Both the position numbers and the translations under genes were made by a program. The notes under the pieces are model-generated. The model made no database searches, had not been told where the DNA came from, and saw nothing but the letters and a program-made list of their open reading frames with translations. A stretch of 64,000 nucleotides of DNA, taken from NCBI GenBank assembly GCA_001972305.1, contig BDDD01000557.1, positions 124,001 through 188,000 of the forward strand, in the 5' to 3' direction. Numbering within the stretch: position 1 is the first letter of the stretch; each line of letters starts with the position of its first letter. This DNA comes from Cephalotus follicularis (lineage: Eukaryota; Streptophyta; Magnoliopsida; Oxalidales; Cephalotaceae). Shown here in pieces: positions 22,746 through 35,332 of the stretch.

Positions 22746-24545
22746 AAAATTATCTTTATTGAATGGGTTGAAAATTTGTATATAATTTACTGTAGCATTT
22801 CTTTGTTGCAGGACAGACAAATACATCTCTATTATTTTTGAGGAACGTAATCAGTTCCTCTTTTTCCAACTCTCTCAGTTGAGAACCCGCATAAATCAAG
22901 AAATGGTGTGTATCACACCTCTGGGTTGTTACTCCTCTCCCTGCTTTGGAGCTTCTTCTATGCGCTCCTTATCCACATACTTCCTCAGATGACCCTTGCA
23001 GGTCAGGTCTTCTATCTGATTGTTAAATGCCTACACTCCTCCGTATCATGCTCATGATCACGGTGGTATCGGTAATACTTGATCGAGTCCCTCTTGTCTG
23101 CCGGGGATCTCAACGGAGTTGGCCATTGAATTAGAACTGTTTCCTTCTCCACTGCAAGGAATCTAGTTCGCGTCTCTAAGAGAGGGGTGGAACTATTGTA
23201 ATTGGGGATTCATGATCCCCTTTTTGGTGAGTTCTCCCTCTTGGAGAGTCTGTGCCTCAAGTCACCTTTCATTAGCTCTAGCCCCCCTTTCCTCTTCTCC
23301 TTTCTAGCCTCCAGACCTTCCTTTGCATTTACATACTTTTATGCTCTTCTAAGGAGGTCTGTCATATCTAAGGCATGCTTCTTCATCAGGGAGAAAGTGA
23401 AATCTGAGTTGTCTCTCAACCCGCTGTTCAAAGCTATCAGAGCAAAGGAATGTTCCATGTCCTTTACCATTAGAGACTCCTTGTTGAACCGGGTCAGGTA
23501 ATCTCTAAGGGATTCATCTTTCCCTTGCACCACACTGATCAAATGAATAGAGTTCTTTCTCTGGGTGGTGCTGTTAAGGAATTTTATGACAAATATCGCA
23601 TAGAATTGTTCGAAGTTAGCCACTGACTTCGGGGGCAACGTGGAGTACCACGTCTGAGTTGTACCCGTAAAGGTCGCTGGAAGTCCTCGGCAAAGGACTA
23701 ATTCTAAAGCTTGATGCACCAGCTTGATCTGGGTGTAAAACCTCACATGCTGTATTGGGTCAGAGGACCCGTTATATTCTCTGAACGTCAGGAACCTGAA
23801 CCCTCTCGGCTTAGGCTCCCTTAGTATCTCTGGAGCGAAGGGAGTGCAGTTTAGGTTTCGCACTTCTGGAAAATATCCTTTCTTCTGCTCGGCTCCTCTG
23901 AGTCGTTTCTCCATATCTTCAAACCTTCTATTTATGGTCTACTCAATGTCTTCTCGGTCCCTAGTTTTGCTAGAGACATGCAATGGCCCTGCGGTTAGTT
24001 TTACCGAGTAGTCTGACCTGCTCCTCGACTTTGATTCAGCTATGCGAGATACGTAGGAATGTGCATAGGACTCCTCCTCATCTGTGTAGGAGGCTGAGTA
24101 GTCTTTCTCCATTGGATCTTGGTCTGGTAGGTCCTACTGGGGATCATAATTATAATCCTTTGCATTGGAGAACTCTGCTCTCAGAGATATATCAATCTCT
24201 GACCACCTTGGAGGGCGCATTGCACCCTTTTGCGGGTTTCATCTAGTCTCTACTCTTAGAGATGGATCAATCTCTGACCATCTTAGAGGGCACTTGGCCT
24301 CCCTTTGCGGGTTTCGCCTAGCCTCTTGGTGAGGCTGTTGTTGTTCTGGGGCTGGTCGGCTTGGTCCAGCATGATTTTGGCTGGCCAAATTGTTTCCCAG
24401 CAAAGTAGTGAGCCTTCCCATCTCTTGGGGGAGCTGGTTAAATTGCTCACTGGTGAGAGGAGCTTGACCGGGAGCGGCGATAGGATTAGTTTAATTCAGA
24501 GGCATTGTTGAATCCATGTACGTCGCGTTCCCCACAGATGACGCC
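22746..24545 (-). pseudogene. Tat-lineage Ty3 gag and leader, fragment
   Basis: On the minus strand, a Pro/Gln-rich N-terminal part (around 24240-24420) leads into the capsid domain at 23339-23914. Markers include PRGFRFLTFREYNGSSDPIQHVRFYTQ, LPATFTGTTQTWYSTLPPKSV and DESLRDYLTRFNKE, as in Tat/Ogre elements. Upstream, at 24524-24545, the leader reads gatggcgtcatctgtgggga, the Tat-type primer region. The fragment is broken and is cut at 22746 by the X LTR, so pol of this copy is not in the window. Confidence 0.82.
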
Positions 24546-24549
24546 ATCT

Positions 24550-25330
24550 GTTGTTTGAAAAATCAACTTCACAACAGTCCTCCACGTGTGGAGGTTTAAT
24601 TTATTGGGAAAAGCATAGGATTCATCAAAAAATGCACCGGATCTTGGTTCTTTGGTCTTCCCTACACACAAAGAAAACAAACTATTGAAAGTCTAAGAGT
24701 TTTGACTCCCGGGGACCCTCCGATGCTTAAGTCAGTTCATTTGCAGGGAAAATAATGTGAGTGTATGGTGAGTTTGTCNNNNNNNNNNNNNNNNNNNNNN
24801 NNNNNNNNNNNNNNNNNNNNNNNNNNNNNNNNNNNNNNNNNNNNNNNNNNNNNNNNNNNNNNNNNNNNNNNNNNNNNNNNNNNNNNNNNNNNNNNNNNNN
24901 NNNNNNNNNNNNNNNNNNNNNNNNNNNNNNNNNNNNNNNNNNNNNNNNNNNNNNNNNNNNNNNNNNNNNNNNNNNNNNNNNNNNNNNNNNNNNNNNNNNN
25001 NNNNNNNNNNNNNNNNNNNNNNNNNNNNNNNNNNNNNNNNNNNNNNNNNNNNNNNNNNNNNNNNNNNNNNNNNNNNNNNNNNNNNNNNNNNNNNNCCAAT
25101 AATTTGTCTTTGGGTATTTATAGATTTACCTGGTGGTAATTGTCCCTGTACTACTCATCATTATGAAGGAGGTTACTAGTCCCTGGAAATGATATGAATT
25201 CTATGCCGTTTCCCCAGCTTTGATTGGATGAATTATTTCCCCATAATTACCACGATCTTGGGAGTTTTGCCCAGGTATTTATGACTCCAAGTGACATATG
25301 TCAATGCCTTATTTGTCTAGAAAATTTTCC
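24550..25330 (-). repeat. Tat-lineage LTR with assembly gap
   Basis: Next to the Tat leader lies a region with gactcccggggaccctccgatg, a phrase typical of Tat LTRs in my experience. It passes into the run of N. Sequence after the gap looks like its continuation, but the outer edge is not visible. Confidence 0.55.
24779..25095. other. Assembly gap (317 N)
   Basis: A run of undetermined bases inside the Tat LTR region. Reading frames through it are meaningless. Confidence 1.
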
Positions 25331-25659
25331 ATATCATAATTATTTTTAAATTTTTGAGTTTATGAATTGTGATTATAGATTTTTTATTTAAGTTCATCAT
25401 GCATAAAGAAATTATCTCAATAGATTATTGAAATTATGTTTTTGGGCATAAATTTTTCCTATTTTCCAGTGGCTATAAGTTATGCTTTAATATTAAGAAC
25501 AAACTGTTTTTTTATGTGTTAATCTTCTATAAGTCTAGTTACGGCTTGCAAATTTGCAGTTGTCAATTTTTTTTTTTGAATATTGTTGGTCATGTATTTT
25601 GTTTCCACGATTTTCATCAACTCTTTCATTTGGTGTTTTGATCATCTTGACCTAGAGCA
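25331..25659. other. AT-rich stretch without recognised feature
   Basis: No reading frame or repeat that I can assign. It may be worn Tat interior or LTR, as recognisable Tat protease sequence starts just after it. Confidence 0.4.
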
Positions 25660-26500
25660 TTTGACTATCGTTATATACTATTTTTGGAGATTGCATCCCT
25701 GAAAGAAAGTGTATCAATTCCACATCTAAGAAGGAAATTATCAACCACTAGTGGAGTAGACTAGCTTTAGGGAGATCACGCTATTATGAGAGAATGTTAC
25801 ATTACTTCCCGAAAACCTCCTCAGAGTGTGATGCCAGTTGAAACTCTTGAGGTCATAGATCAAGAGTATCAAAGGTGGGAGCCAGTTGAAGAGTTAGATT
25901 AATTGAATTTCAAAAAAGAAGAAGAAACTAATATGATAAGGGTAGGAAAAAATCTCAATGCAGTAGACCGGGAAAAGCTAAATAATTTTCTTGGGCAAAA
26001 CCAAGTCGTCTTCGCCTTGTTTACCAAAGACATTTCTAGAATAGAACACGATGATATGATGCATAGGCTAGGGGTAAAATCTCGAATATCACCCTGTTAG
26101 ACAAAAGAAGAGAACGTTTGCTATTGCACTACAGGAGGCCATTATCAAAGTAGTTTCAAAGCTTCTAGACACCAACCCAATCAAAGAAGTCGATTTATAC
26201 TGAATGGATGGCAATGTAGTTATAGTAAAAAAGGCGAACAGAAAAGAAAGAATTTGTGTTGATTTTACTGAGTTGAAGAAGGCTTGTCCCAAAGACAAAA
26301 ATCCTTGCCAAAAAGTGATCAACTAGTCAATGCAACCTCAGAATATCAGTTGCTAAGCTTCATGTATGCCTTTTAGGTCTACAACCAAATACCTATGTAC
26401 CTCCTCGATCAAGAGAAGACCTCCTTCGTTTTTGACCATGGGACTTACTGCTACAATGTTACGTCGTTTGACCTCAAACATGCTAGGGCTTTTGGAAACA
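25660..26500 (+). pseudogene. Tat-lineage pol fragment (protease end to RT)
   Basis: Plus-strand protein remains include a protease tail (RECYITS), the linker before RT (REKLNNFLGQNQVVFALFTKD...MMHRLGV), the RT start (VCVDFT-like VDFTELKKACPKDKNPC) and a later RT piece (YLLDQEKTSFVFDHGTYCYNV). These are characteristic of Tat elements. It is a very worn fossil. Its strand is opposite to the Tat gag at 22746-24545, so they come from two copies or from a rearrangement. Confidence 0.75.
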
Positions 26501-26531
26501 TATGGTCCTTTTCCCATTGATACCACTCGGT

Positions 26532-27010
26532 GAGAAAACACTCACACGTTGTGATATCAAATTATCGCTTTGATCCACCAACGAAAATAAATAAATTATA
26601 GGAATAAGGATAAGTAGAAGATTCAGTAATAACTAGAAAATACCAAATTTACGTGGTTCGACAAAATTTTATCTACGTATATGGAGAGAATACACATGTT
26701 CTTGTTACTACGAGAGAATAATACTCCGTACAAGAAAATAGTGCTCAAGATTTATACCTGACTCGAGTCCCGTGTTTAAGCACTCCTTGTACACCCTCTC
26801 TTAAATCCCAAGAACATTCTCAACACAAGCTATTGTGTTTCTTTGCTGGTTGGTGTTCCTTTATATATGCATAGACTTTTGCAAAACAATAAAGTTGCTT
26901 CCAAAATTTGCTCATCAACCAGACAAAAACAAGGAACAAATAAGGAAACATGTTTTCACTTAATCATGGTTGGGTGTCCCACATGCTGAGGAACCGTAAC
27001 AAATTTCCAC
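26532..27010 (-). repeat. Copia (Tork-like) LTR fragment
   Basis: tgataccac at 26521 resembles an initiator-Met primer site read in reverse, and TG of an LTR follows at 26532. tttacgtggttcgac (26652 on) matches the conserved segment of Copia LTRs in the minus direction. The far edge is not clear. Confidence 0.5.
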
Positions 27011-27199
27011 CTCTCGAATCATGTGGACTCCATCGTGAACCGAAACCATTGGCCTTTATACATACCAACTACACATAACTCGACTCAAAAAATTGGTTTT
27101 GTCTTTACCTGATTCAAAAAAACACTGCCAATGCGTATGTGTAATCACCAACCCGTTGACTACATAGTCAATGCAAAATAGGAATCTCGAGCTATCCCC

Positions 27200-28184
27200 T
27201 CTGAAACAATTTTCTTACCTCCATTGTTTGCATAATAAACCATTTGCCAGTGTCTTTGCACCAACTATGAAGGAGACCTTGTGTAACATCTTATTACCTG
27301 TAGCCGGCTTCCAATTATCCATCGAGATATTGAGAACATGAATTATTGTACTCCCTTCCAAACGATACAATTTCTCGCACTTCCTTCCTTTTGCCAGTTG
27401 CATGTAGTCGCATGTGATTTTGACAACTCTACCATGAAGTGTAGTCGTATACAGTTCCTAGAGTCCAACTGGCTGAGTGAAACATAATTCTCACATACCT
27501 TTGTGACCTACGTCACATCACCCAAAGTGTGCACCACTCCATCAAACATTTTTATTTTAACTGTTCCCGTCCCGACCATGTCACATGTGGACCCATCGCC
27601 CAAGGATACAACACCATCCTTGCATTTTTGGAATGTGTCAAAATAATCATGCTTGGAGCAAACATGAAAAAAACACCTGGAATCAATAAAACACTCATTT
27701 TCATGAGAAGAAGTGCTTTTACTTTGGAGAAGGTGATGAGTTCATCTCCATGGTTAATATCCATAAAACACTACTGTCGTAATAATTTGTCAGTACCCTT
27801 CACTCGTTGAGGACAATTTTAGTTGATGTGTCCATATTCCTTGTAGTGATGACATTGCACGCCCTTACACTGTCCTTGGATTTAGACCTGGTTCTATTAA
27901 ATCCCCTATTGGTCGACCTTCCTTTCCAATCAGCTACCAAGACACTATCTCAATGATCTCCATTCCTAAAGGTCAATTCTCTAGCAATTTTCAACTTACT
28001 TTGAAGATTGACCGTAACAACCTCCACCAAGATCGAATCCCGTCCATATATCATTGTGTCCCTGAAATGGTTGAATGAATGTGCCAAATAGCATAACAAC
28101 AACAAGGTGTGGTCCTCATATTCTATGGGAAGCAGTTTGACAACAAGAAGTTTAAACGATTCTGCACGAAAATGAGCATAATAT
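27200..28184 (-). pseudogene. Tork-like Copia gag to GAG-pre-integrase remnant
   Basis: On the minus strand the gag part (27950-28184) has LLLLCYLAHSFNHFRDTMIYGRDS, close to the Tork phrase LLCSLP.SY.HF..TLLYGR. Zinc-knuckle and protease remains follow, then KMFDGVVHTLGDV, the pre-integrase barrel phrase, and KGRKCEKLYRLEGST. It is a worn fossil. It separates the RT piece of the Tat element from its integrase piece, so it probably landed in that element. Confidence 0.7.
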
Positions 28185-28440
28185 AAAAGTTCCCCTTGGT
28201 TACCCGCAGGAAAATGGGAAAACTGAGGTAACAAACATAACCATTCTTCAAGCTCTAAAGAAAGGATAGACAAATCAAAGGGGTTGTGGGAAGAAAAGTT
28301 ACCAACCATTCTATGGGGTTATTGGACAACTCGATCAGCAAATGAGGAAACACCTTTTAGCCTGGCATACGTGACCGAAGAAGTTTTTGAAATACGAATT
28401 GCATCTCCAAGAACTGAGCAATACAAGGAGGGGAAAATAT
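28185..28440 (+). pseudogene. Tat-lineage integrase fragment
   Basis: YPQENGKTEVTNITILQALKK, LWEEKLPTILWGYWTTRSANEETPFSLAY is the end of the integrase core of Tat elements (compare HPQANGQAEVTNRTILQGLKK). It has the same strand as 25660-26500 and probably the same fossil copy. Confidence 0.8.
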
Positions 28441-28754
28441 TAAAGTTTACAATGTATTCACTTTTCTCTCTTAAATGTATTCTTTCTTTTCATACTATTA
28501 TTTATTAAAAATGTAATGAGTATGGATGATGGCACATGAGGAGGAGATATGCATGGAGCATGGAGGAACCATTGAAGATTCCAAGAGCCATGATGTTGGA
28601 TTATCTTTGTTATAGTGTAGTTGCAAACCCTAGATTTAATATTAAGTTATAAACATAAGAAGCATAAAATAATGCATTGACATAGCTTTCTAGTTGCAAT
28701 ATATGAATTTTTTCTAAAATGTCAACTTGTTGCAATACATGTAATGTCCTCATT
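28441..28754. other. Unassigned stretch left of Copia B
   Basis: AT-rich, no clear coding signal. It ends with the target-site copy atagt (28755-28759) of Copia B. Confidence 0.4.
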
Positions 28755-28759
28755 ATAGT

Positions 28760-30041
28760 TGTTGACATTTATGTCTCAATCCGAATTTTGATGATAACAT
28801 ATTTTCATCTAACATCGTTTCTTTTTGTGCAAGAAAAGTTAACATCGCAAAACAAATCAACGTTGTAAAAACAGGATAAAGCGTCGACGGTATGTAGGGA
28901 AGCGTCAGTGCTTAAGGGGAAAACCGACGAAGGTTCTGGTCAAAGCGTCAGCGGTTTGGTACAGAGGAAGCTGAACATTTAACAAAATGTTCAAAGCGTC
29001 GACGGTATAAAGGAAACGTCAGCGCTTAGCAAACTAACGAAGGAATAACACAAAGCGCCAACAGTTGAACATTCAAAGTGAAGATCAGAAATGCTCAAAG
29101 CGTTGATGGTCACAGAGAAACTTTTAGCGCTTAACACCAAGTCACCAGCGCTTAAGGAGCAAATGTCGGAGGTCTAGTACAGAAACAAATAAATTCATTT
29201 GAAGGACCCAAAGTGACGATACTGTGAAGAAAGCGTCAACGCTTTCACCCAAACTATCAACATCAAACTCAAAGCTTCAGTGGTTTAAGCAGGGAATTTC
29301 AAATTCAAACGCATAACGGTCACCTAAGCATCGACGCTTAGAACAACTCCGTCGATGCTTTTCCCGTGGGAAGCAATCAATGAACAAGCTTTTCAATGCC
29401 GTTTTTAAGACGACAAGTCCCAAGGCAACTCCAACAGATCTATAACCTCTACAAAGGCTACAAACTGAAGAAAACTATAAATAGAAGGCTGAAACAAGAT
29501 CAAAGTAGAACAACAAAAAGGATAACAACAACAAGAACAAGAATTGCAATCAAAATCAGTTCAAGAGTCTTTCTATCATTATCAAAGCTTTATTCTCTTA
29601 TTGTTGTGAGCAAATTTCTAAGTTGTTATCTGAGAATTTACCAAGCTATATTCAACCTTTAGAGAGGTTTTATCAAACTCAAAAACCATTGTAATTCCTT
29701 GATTGAAAAAGGGGAGTGAACCCTAAAGTTGTAAGTGATTGAGGTCAATCACAAAGAAGTGTAAAGAGACACCGAATAGCTCCTGCAAATATATTCGGAG
29801 AATAGTGGAAACTCAACGAGGTCCTTGGGAAAAGTGGACGTAGGCAAGAGTTTGGCCGAACCACTATAAAAACCGTGTTTGCACTCTCTTACCCTTTCTC
29901 TTTACTTTTTGCATATGTTTCCTAGCAATTTTCTACTTTGTTCTTTAGCTTGTTGAATTTTTAACTTAAGTGGCTTAAGTTAAAAAGTTCAAAAATATTA
30001 CAAATACTACAATTCACCCCCCCTCCCCTTGTAGTATTTCA
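28760..30041 (+). repeat. Copia B 5' LTR
   Basis: It starts TGTTGACATTTATGTCTC and ends TTGTAGTATTTCA before attggtatcagag. It contains a box array, a likely TATA box (ctataaatag near 29475) and the conserved ggacgtaggcaagag...gaaccactata segment. Confidence 0.92.
28881..29358 (+). repeat. Phased GTCGAC box array in Copia B 5' LTR
   Basis: Pairs of boxes 20-21 bp apart, often a GCGTCGACGG form followed by a GCGTCAGCGC form. Examples are 28881 with gcgtcagtgc 21 bp on, and gcatcgacgc with ccgtcgatgc at the 3' edge. The array lies upstream of the likely TATA box, so within U3. Confidence 0.87.
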
Positions 30042-30043
30042 AT

Positions 30044-30054
30044 TGGTATCAGAG
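30044..30054 (+). promoter_or_regulatory. Copia B primer-binding site
   Basis: TGGTATCAGAG, complementary to initiator tRNA-Met, three bases after the LTR. Confidence 0.92.
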
Positions 30055-30098
30055 AGGTATGCTTATAATTCCTAATTGTAGAGCCTTAAAGATCTGCA

Positions 30099-31463
30099 AT
30101 GGCAATGAACTTGAACTCTGGAGAAAGTCAAAATATCTCCAAGCCACCATATTTTGATGGCAATAACTATATCCATTGGAAGGCTAAGATGATAATTTTC
30201 ATCCAATCCTTAGATTATACTTTATGGGGCCTCATTGTTGACGGTCCAAACCCCCCCACCATAAGAAATGAAAACAGTGAGATCATTGCAAAACCTAGAA
30301 GTAGTTATAACGATGAAGATAGGAAGAGAGTTCAATCGAACGCTAAGGTAAAACACATCATTATTTGTGCTATAAATTATAGCGACTTCAAAAGAGTTTC
30401 GTCTTGCATTTCGGCTAAGGAAATGTGGGATAGACTTGAGGTTACCTATGAAGGTACCAATCAAGTCAAAGAAGCTAAGATTAGTATGTTATTTCATGAA
30501 TATGAAATGTTAACCATGAACGAAAATGAAGATATTAAATCCATGTTCACTAGATTTACCAATATTACAAATGCTTTGCAATCTTTGGATAAAATCTATT
30601 CTAACAGTGAAATGGTAAGGAAAATTCTTAGGTGCTTACCAAGGGCGTGGATGCCTAAAGTGACGGCAATTGAGGAAGCGAAAGACCTTAACACCATTTC
30701 TTTGGAGGATCTCCTAGGGTCTCTAATGACCCATGAGCTATCGATGTTAAAGAAGGATGATGATGAAGAGAAAGAGAAAAGGAAGAAAAAGGTTGTTGCC
30801 TTGAAATCATCAACAATTGAAGATTCTGAAGATGATAGTGATGAAGAGCTTGCTCTTATCACAAGGAAGTTCAAGAAGTTCCTTGCAAGCAAGAAGAAGT
30901 TTGGTGGTAAACCAAACAAGAAAATTCATCAAAGAGGAGAGTCAAGCAAGCTTGAGGAGGTTATATGCTTTGAATGCAACAAACCTGGGCACTACAAAAG
31001 CGATTGCCTGCGACTCAAAAAGAAGGAGCATTTGAAGAAAAAGAAAGCAATGCTAGCTACTTGGGATGATAGAGATGAATCAAGCTCGGACGAAGAATCA
31101 AATGAAGAAGTTGCTCAATTGGCGTTGATGGCCATTGAGGAAGAAGAAGAAGACAACGATGAGGTAAGTTACGTTGAACTTGTAATTATAGTTGAAAAAT
31201 ATAGTTCTATTATCGCCTCCTTAAAGAAAAAGGTCAAAAGTTTAACAAATGAAAATGATCAATTGAAAACAAGTACTCTAACCAAGGAAGAAAATTCAAA
31301 AGAAGTTGAAATTGATTTTTTAGAAAATGAAATAGATTTCTTAGAAAAAGAAAATAAAAATCTCAAAATAGAGATAGATGCTTTAAAGAAAAGTTTCTCA
31401 AAGTTTTCTAATAGTAGTGAGAAATTGGAAAACCTTTTAGGGATGCACTGGCCTAGGATATAA
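30099..31463 (+). pseudogene. Copia B gag
   Basis: 454-residue open stretch starting MAMNLNSGESQNISKPPYFDG. The UBN2-type gag domain has YIHWKAKMIIFIQSLDYTLW and AKEMWDRLEVTYEGTNQVKEAK. KVTAIEEAKDL...LLGSLMTHEL follows, then a Lys-rich region, the knuckle CFECNKPGHYKSDC (about residues 289-302) and an acidic, coiled-coil-like C-terminus. It matches Copia A and Copia C in order. It is the best preserved gag in the window, though the element as a whole is broken. Confidence 0.9.
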
Positions 31464-31544
31464 GGAAATGAATAATGTTAAGCTTTATCAAAACTTTTTT
31501 TAAAGAAAGAAAAAGATAGAATTGAAAAAGTTTCTATTGAGAAG

Positions 31545-31905
31545 AAAAATGTATATATTTCTTGTAACTATTGTGGTAAATATGGACATGTATCATCATC
31601 TTATTATTATAAGAGAAATTTCATGTATAAGAAAAATGTAAATATTTATTCTAACCATTGTGGAAAACATGAACATGTATCATCATCTTGTTATTATAAG
31701 AGAAATGTCATGTATAAGAGAAATGCAGATGTTACTTGTAATTATTGTAGTAAACGATGTCATATTTATTCTCCGTGTTTTTACAAGAAAAATGTATTTG
31801 TTAAACTTAAGAAAATTTGGTTTCCTAAAGGAACCATTGTTACTAACCCCAAAGGACCCAAAGTTTGTTGGGTACCTCAAGCAAAATTTTGAACTTATTT
31901 TTTGT
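31545..31905 (+). pseudogene. Copia B repeated CCHC segment and protease entry
   Basis: After the standard gag knuckle come three more knuckle-like repeats with a period of about 30-33 residues, related to CNYCGKYGHVSSSCYYKRN. Each is followed by a Lys-rich linker (MYKKN). The last runs into the conserved WFPKGTI..NPKGPKVCWVP phrase ahead of protease. Some copies have lost part of the metal-binding pattern. Copia C has four. Confidence 0.75.
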
Positions 31906-31909
31906 AGAT

Positions 31910-34900
31910 ATGCTTGAAGGCTTTATCCAAGAAGACACAATGGTATTTGGATAGTAGATGCTCAAGCATATGACCGGAGGCAAAAGCTTATTTGTCAATT
32001 TCGAATCAAAGTAAGGAGGAGATGTCACATTTGGAGACAATGCGAAAGGAAAGATCATGGGATTTGGCTTCATAGGTAACTATCAAACCTCGATTCATAA
32101 TGTCTTATATGTACATGGACTCAAACACAATCTATTGAGTATAAGTCAATTATGTGACAAGGATTGTAGAGTGTGTTTTGAAAAAGACTTTTGCAAAGTA
32201 ATTGACATAAAAAATAACCAAACTAAGTTTATTGGATATAGACATGGAAATGTGTACATTGTAGACATAAATGATTTAAAAAATGTAAAATTTCTTGTAT
32301 CCATAAATGATGATAGTTGGTTATGGCATAGGAGGCTAGGTCATGTTGGTATGTCAACCATTTCGAAGCTTTTAAAGCATGATCTAGTTAAGGGCCTTCC
32401 CAAAATCAATTTTGAAAAAGATAAAATATGTGACACTTGTCAATACGGGAAGCAAACTATAGCATCTTTTAAAAGCAAATATATAGTCTCTACAACTAGG
32501 CCATTACAACTATTGCATATTGATTTATTTGGTCCTATTGATGTAAGAAGTCTAGGCAGTAAATCATATGCTATGGTTATTGTTGATGATTATTCTAGAT
32601 TTACTTGGACAGTTTTTCTTGCTCATAAAAATGAAGTGTTTAAAGAATTTTCAAACTTTTGTAAAATTTTTCAAAAGAAAAATACACTTCTATTTTAACA
32701 ATTTGAAGTGATCATGAAAAAGAATTTGAAAATCATCTTTTCGAAAACTTTTGTAACGAAAATGGTTTTATTCATGAGTTCTCTACACCTAGAACACCTC
32801 AACAAAATGGGGTTGTTGAAAGGAAGAATAGAACTCTACAAGAAATGTGTAGAACTATGTTAAATGAAAACAATTTGCCAAAATATTTTTGGGCGGAAAC
32901 CATAAATACTTCTTATTACGTTTTAAATCAAATATCAATAAGGTCAATTCTCAAAAAGACTCCATATGAATTATGGAGGGGGAGAAAGCCTAACATTAGC
33001 CACTTTCATGCCTTCGGATGCAAGTGCTTCATCCACAACAATGGAAAAGATCTTCTTGGTAAGTTCGACTCCAAAATCGATGAATGTATATTTCTTGGTT
33101 ACTCAACTACTAGTAGAGCTTTTAGGTGTTTTAATAAAAGAACTTTACTTGTTGAAGAATCTATGCATGTAATTTTTGATGAATCTAGCCCAAAACTTCC
33201 AAAAGAAGTTATTAATGTTGACTCTATAGATTTCATTGAAAATGGAGTTGAGAAGCTAAGCATTGACAATAGCAAAAAAGAGGAGCCTTCACAAGGAGAA
33301 ACCTCTCAAGAAAGCTACCGAGAAGCTCTTCAAAACAAGACTTTGAAGGTAGTAAGAAGACATCCTCATTAGGCTATCATAGGTAATCCTAGACTAGGTG
33401 TATCTACTAGGTCTTCTATTAATCATAACTACATTGCTTTTGTTTCTCAAATAGAGCCTAGGAAAATAGAGGAAGCCGAAAAAGATGAAAATTGGATCAT
33501 AGCTATGCAAGAAGAATTGAACCAATTCGAACGTAATAAAGTATGGAACTTAGTACCTAGGCCTAATAATCATAACATAATTGGTACTAAATGACTATAT
33601 AGAAGTAAAATGGATGATCAAGGGATAGTTATTAGGAACAAGGCTAGATTAGTTGCTAAAGGTTATCCCCAAGAAGAGGGAAATGATTTTGATGAGTCGT
33701 ATGCCCCTGTAGCTAGATTAGAGTCCATTTGCATCTTACTTGCATATGTATCATATAAATACTTATCTCTTTTTTCAAATGGATGTAAAAAGTACTTTTT
33801 TAAATAGTTTGATAAAGGAGGAAGTTTATGTAGAACAACCTTCCGGTTTTGAAGATCTACATTTTCCAAACCATGTTTTTAAACTTTCAAAAGCATTATA
33901 TGGTTTGAAACAAGTTCCTATAGCTTGGTATGAAAAGCTACGTGGATATTTACTTGAAAATGATTTTAAAAGAAGATCTATAGATATAACCCTTTTTACA
34001 AAAACTCATAACGATGATATTCTCATTGTACAAATATATGTTGATGATATCATTTTTGGATATACTAATGAAAGTTTGTGCAAGAATTTTGCTAAGATCA
34101 TGCAGGATGAGTTCGAGATGAGCATAATGGGAGAGCTTAACTTTTTCCTTGGACTACAAGTAAAACAACTTAAGGATTCCATCTTCATCAACCAATCCAA
34201 ATACGTCAAGGATTTACTAAAAAGATTTGGAATAGAGAATGCAAAGAAGAGCAAAACTGCAATGAGCACATCTGCAAGGTTTGACAAAGACGAGTAAGGT
34301 AAACTTATTGACCAAAAACTCTACAGGAATATGATTGGTACCTTGCTTTATTTGACTGCTAGTATGCCGGATATACTATTTAATATATGTTTGTGTGCTC
34401 GCCTTCAAGCTTGTCCTAAAGAATCACACTTGCATGCGGTTAAACGGATTTTAAATATTTAGCATATACACTGACCTAAGGATTATGGTATCTTAGAAAT
34501 TTATCTTTTGACTTGCATACATACTCCAATGCTGATTTTGGAGGTTATAAGGTAGATAGAAAAAGTACTAGTGGCACATGTCAATTCCTAGGAAATATGC
34601 TCATTTCTTGGTTTAGCAAGAAAAAAATTCGATAGCTCTTTCCACTACCGAAGCTGAGTATATTGTGGCAAGAAGTTGTGCACAAGTCACGTGGATGAAA
34701 CAACAACTCTTAGTCTACGACTTTAAATTTGAAAAAGTGCCTATAAGATATGATAACACTAGTGAAATATGCTTAGGAAAAAATCTTGTACATCATTCTA
34801 GGACTAAACACATAGATATAAGATATTACTTTATAAGGGATCACATAGAAAAGGGAGATGTGGAACTAATTTTCGTACCTACTAAAGACCAAATTGCAGA

Positions 34901-34976
34901 CATATTCACCAAACCCCTTGATGAGCAAACATTTTCTAAATTTAGATTGGAATTATGTTTATGTGATATTGAATAA
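31910..34976 (+). pseudogene. Copia B pol: PR-INT-RT-RH
   Basis: Protease markers lie near 31945-32050. GAG-pre-integrase is at about 32310-32400 (WLWHRRLGHVGMSTISKLLKHDLVKG). Integrase is at about 32480-33200 (LHIDLFGPIDVRS, VIVDDYSRFTWTVF, NLPKYFWAETINTSYYVLNQ). Reverse transcriptase is at about 33460-34290 (DESYAPVARLESI, KLSKALYGLKQ, VQIYVDDIIFG). RNase H is at about 34530-34960 (SRTKHIDIRYYFIRDHIEKGDV). Integrase before RT defines Ty1/Copia. Several breaks. Confidence 0.9.
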
Positions 34977-35088
34977 ATTAAATGATTGATATGTTGTGTG
35001 TTATTTCTTGATATGTTTATATGTTTGATCATGCATAATTTACATTCATAGAATCGCTTAATTAGAAAATCGGCATAAAAAGAGTAAA

Positions 35089-35216
35089 GCGCTGACGCCT
35101 AGATTAAAAGCGTTAGCTGTTTGCACTACGATTCTAGGGCTAATATTGTGTAAAGCGACGTCGCTTTACGAAAAGTGTCAACGCTTTAGACGCGTTTTAT
35201 AATAAAAAGCGTTGAC
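35089..35216 (+). repeat. GTCGAC-type boxes between pol and the 3' gene of Copia B
   Basis: gcgctgacgc and gcgttagctg are 21 bp apart; gcgacgtcgc and gtgtcaacgc are 20 bp apart; gcgttgactg follows. Unlike the other arrays it is outside an LTR, directly upstream of the extra reading frame. Confidence 0.75.
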
Positions 35217-35332
35217 TGTTGGTCATTTCCTACGAATCCCTAACTTTTCAAAACCCTTCTCTGGCGATTTTAAGTCAAATCAAAGCCGAAAATCACTTCT
35301 AAACCTTTCATAATCACCAAACATGCTCTAAA

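Noticed and set aside
24737-25139. Open frames across undetermined bases
   Set aside because: They consist of N and carry no information; the same applies to 55710-56168.
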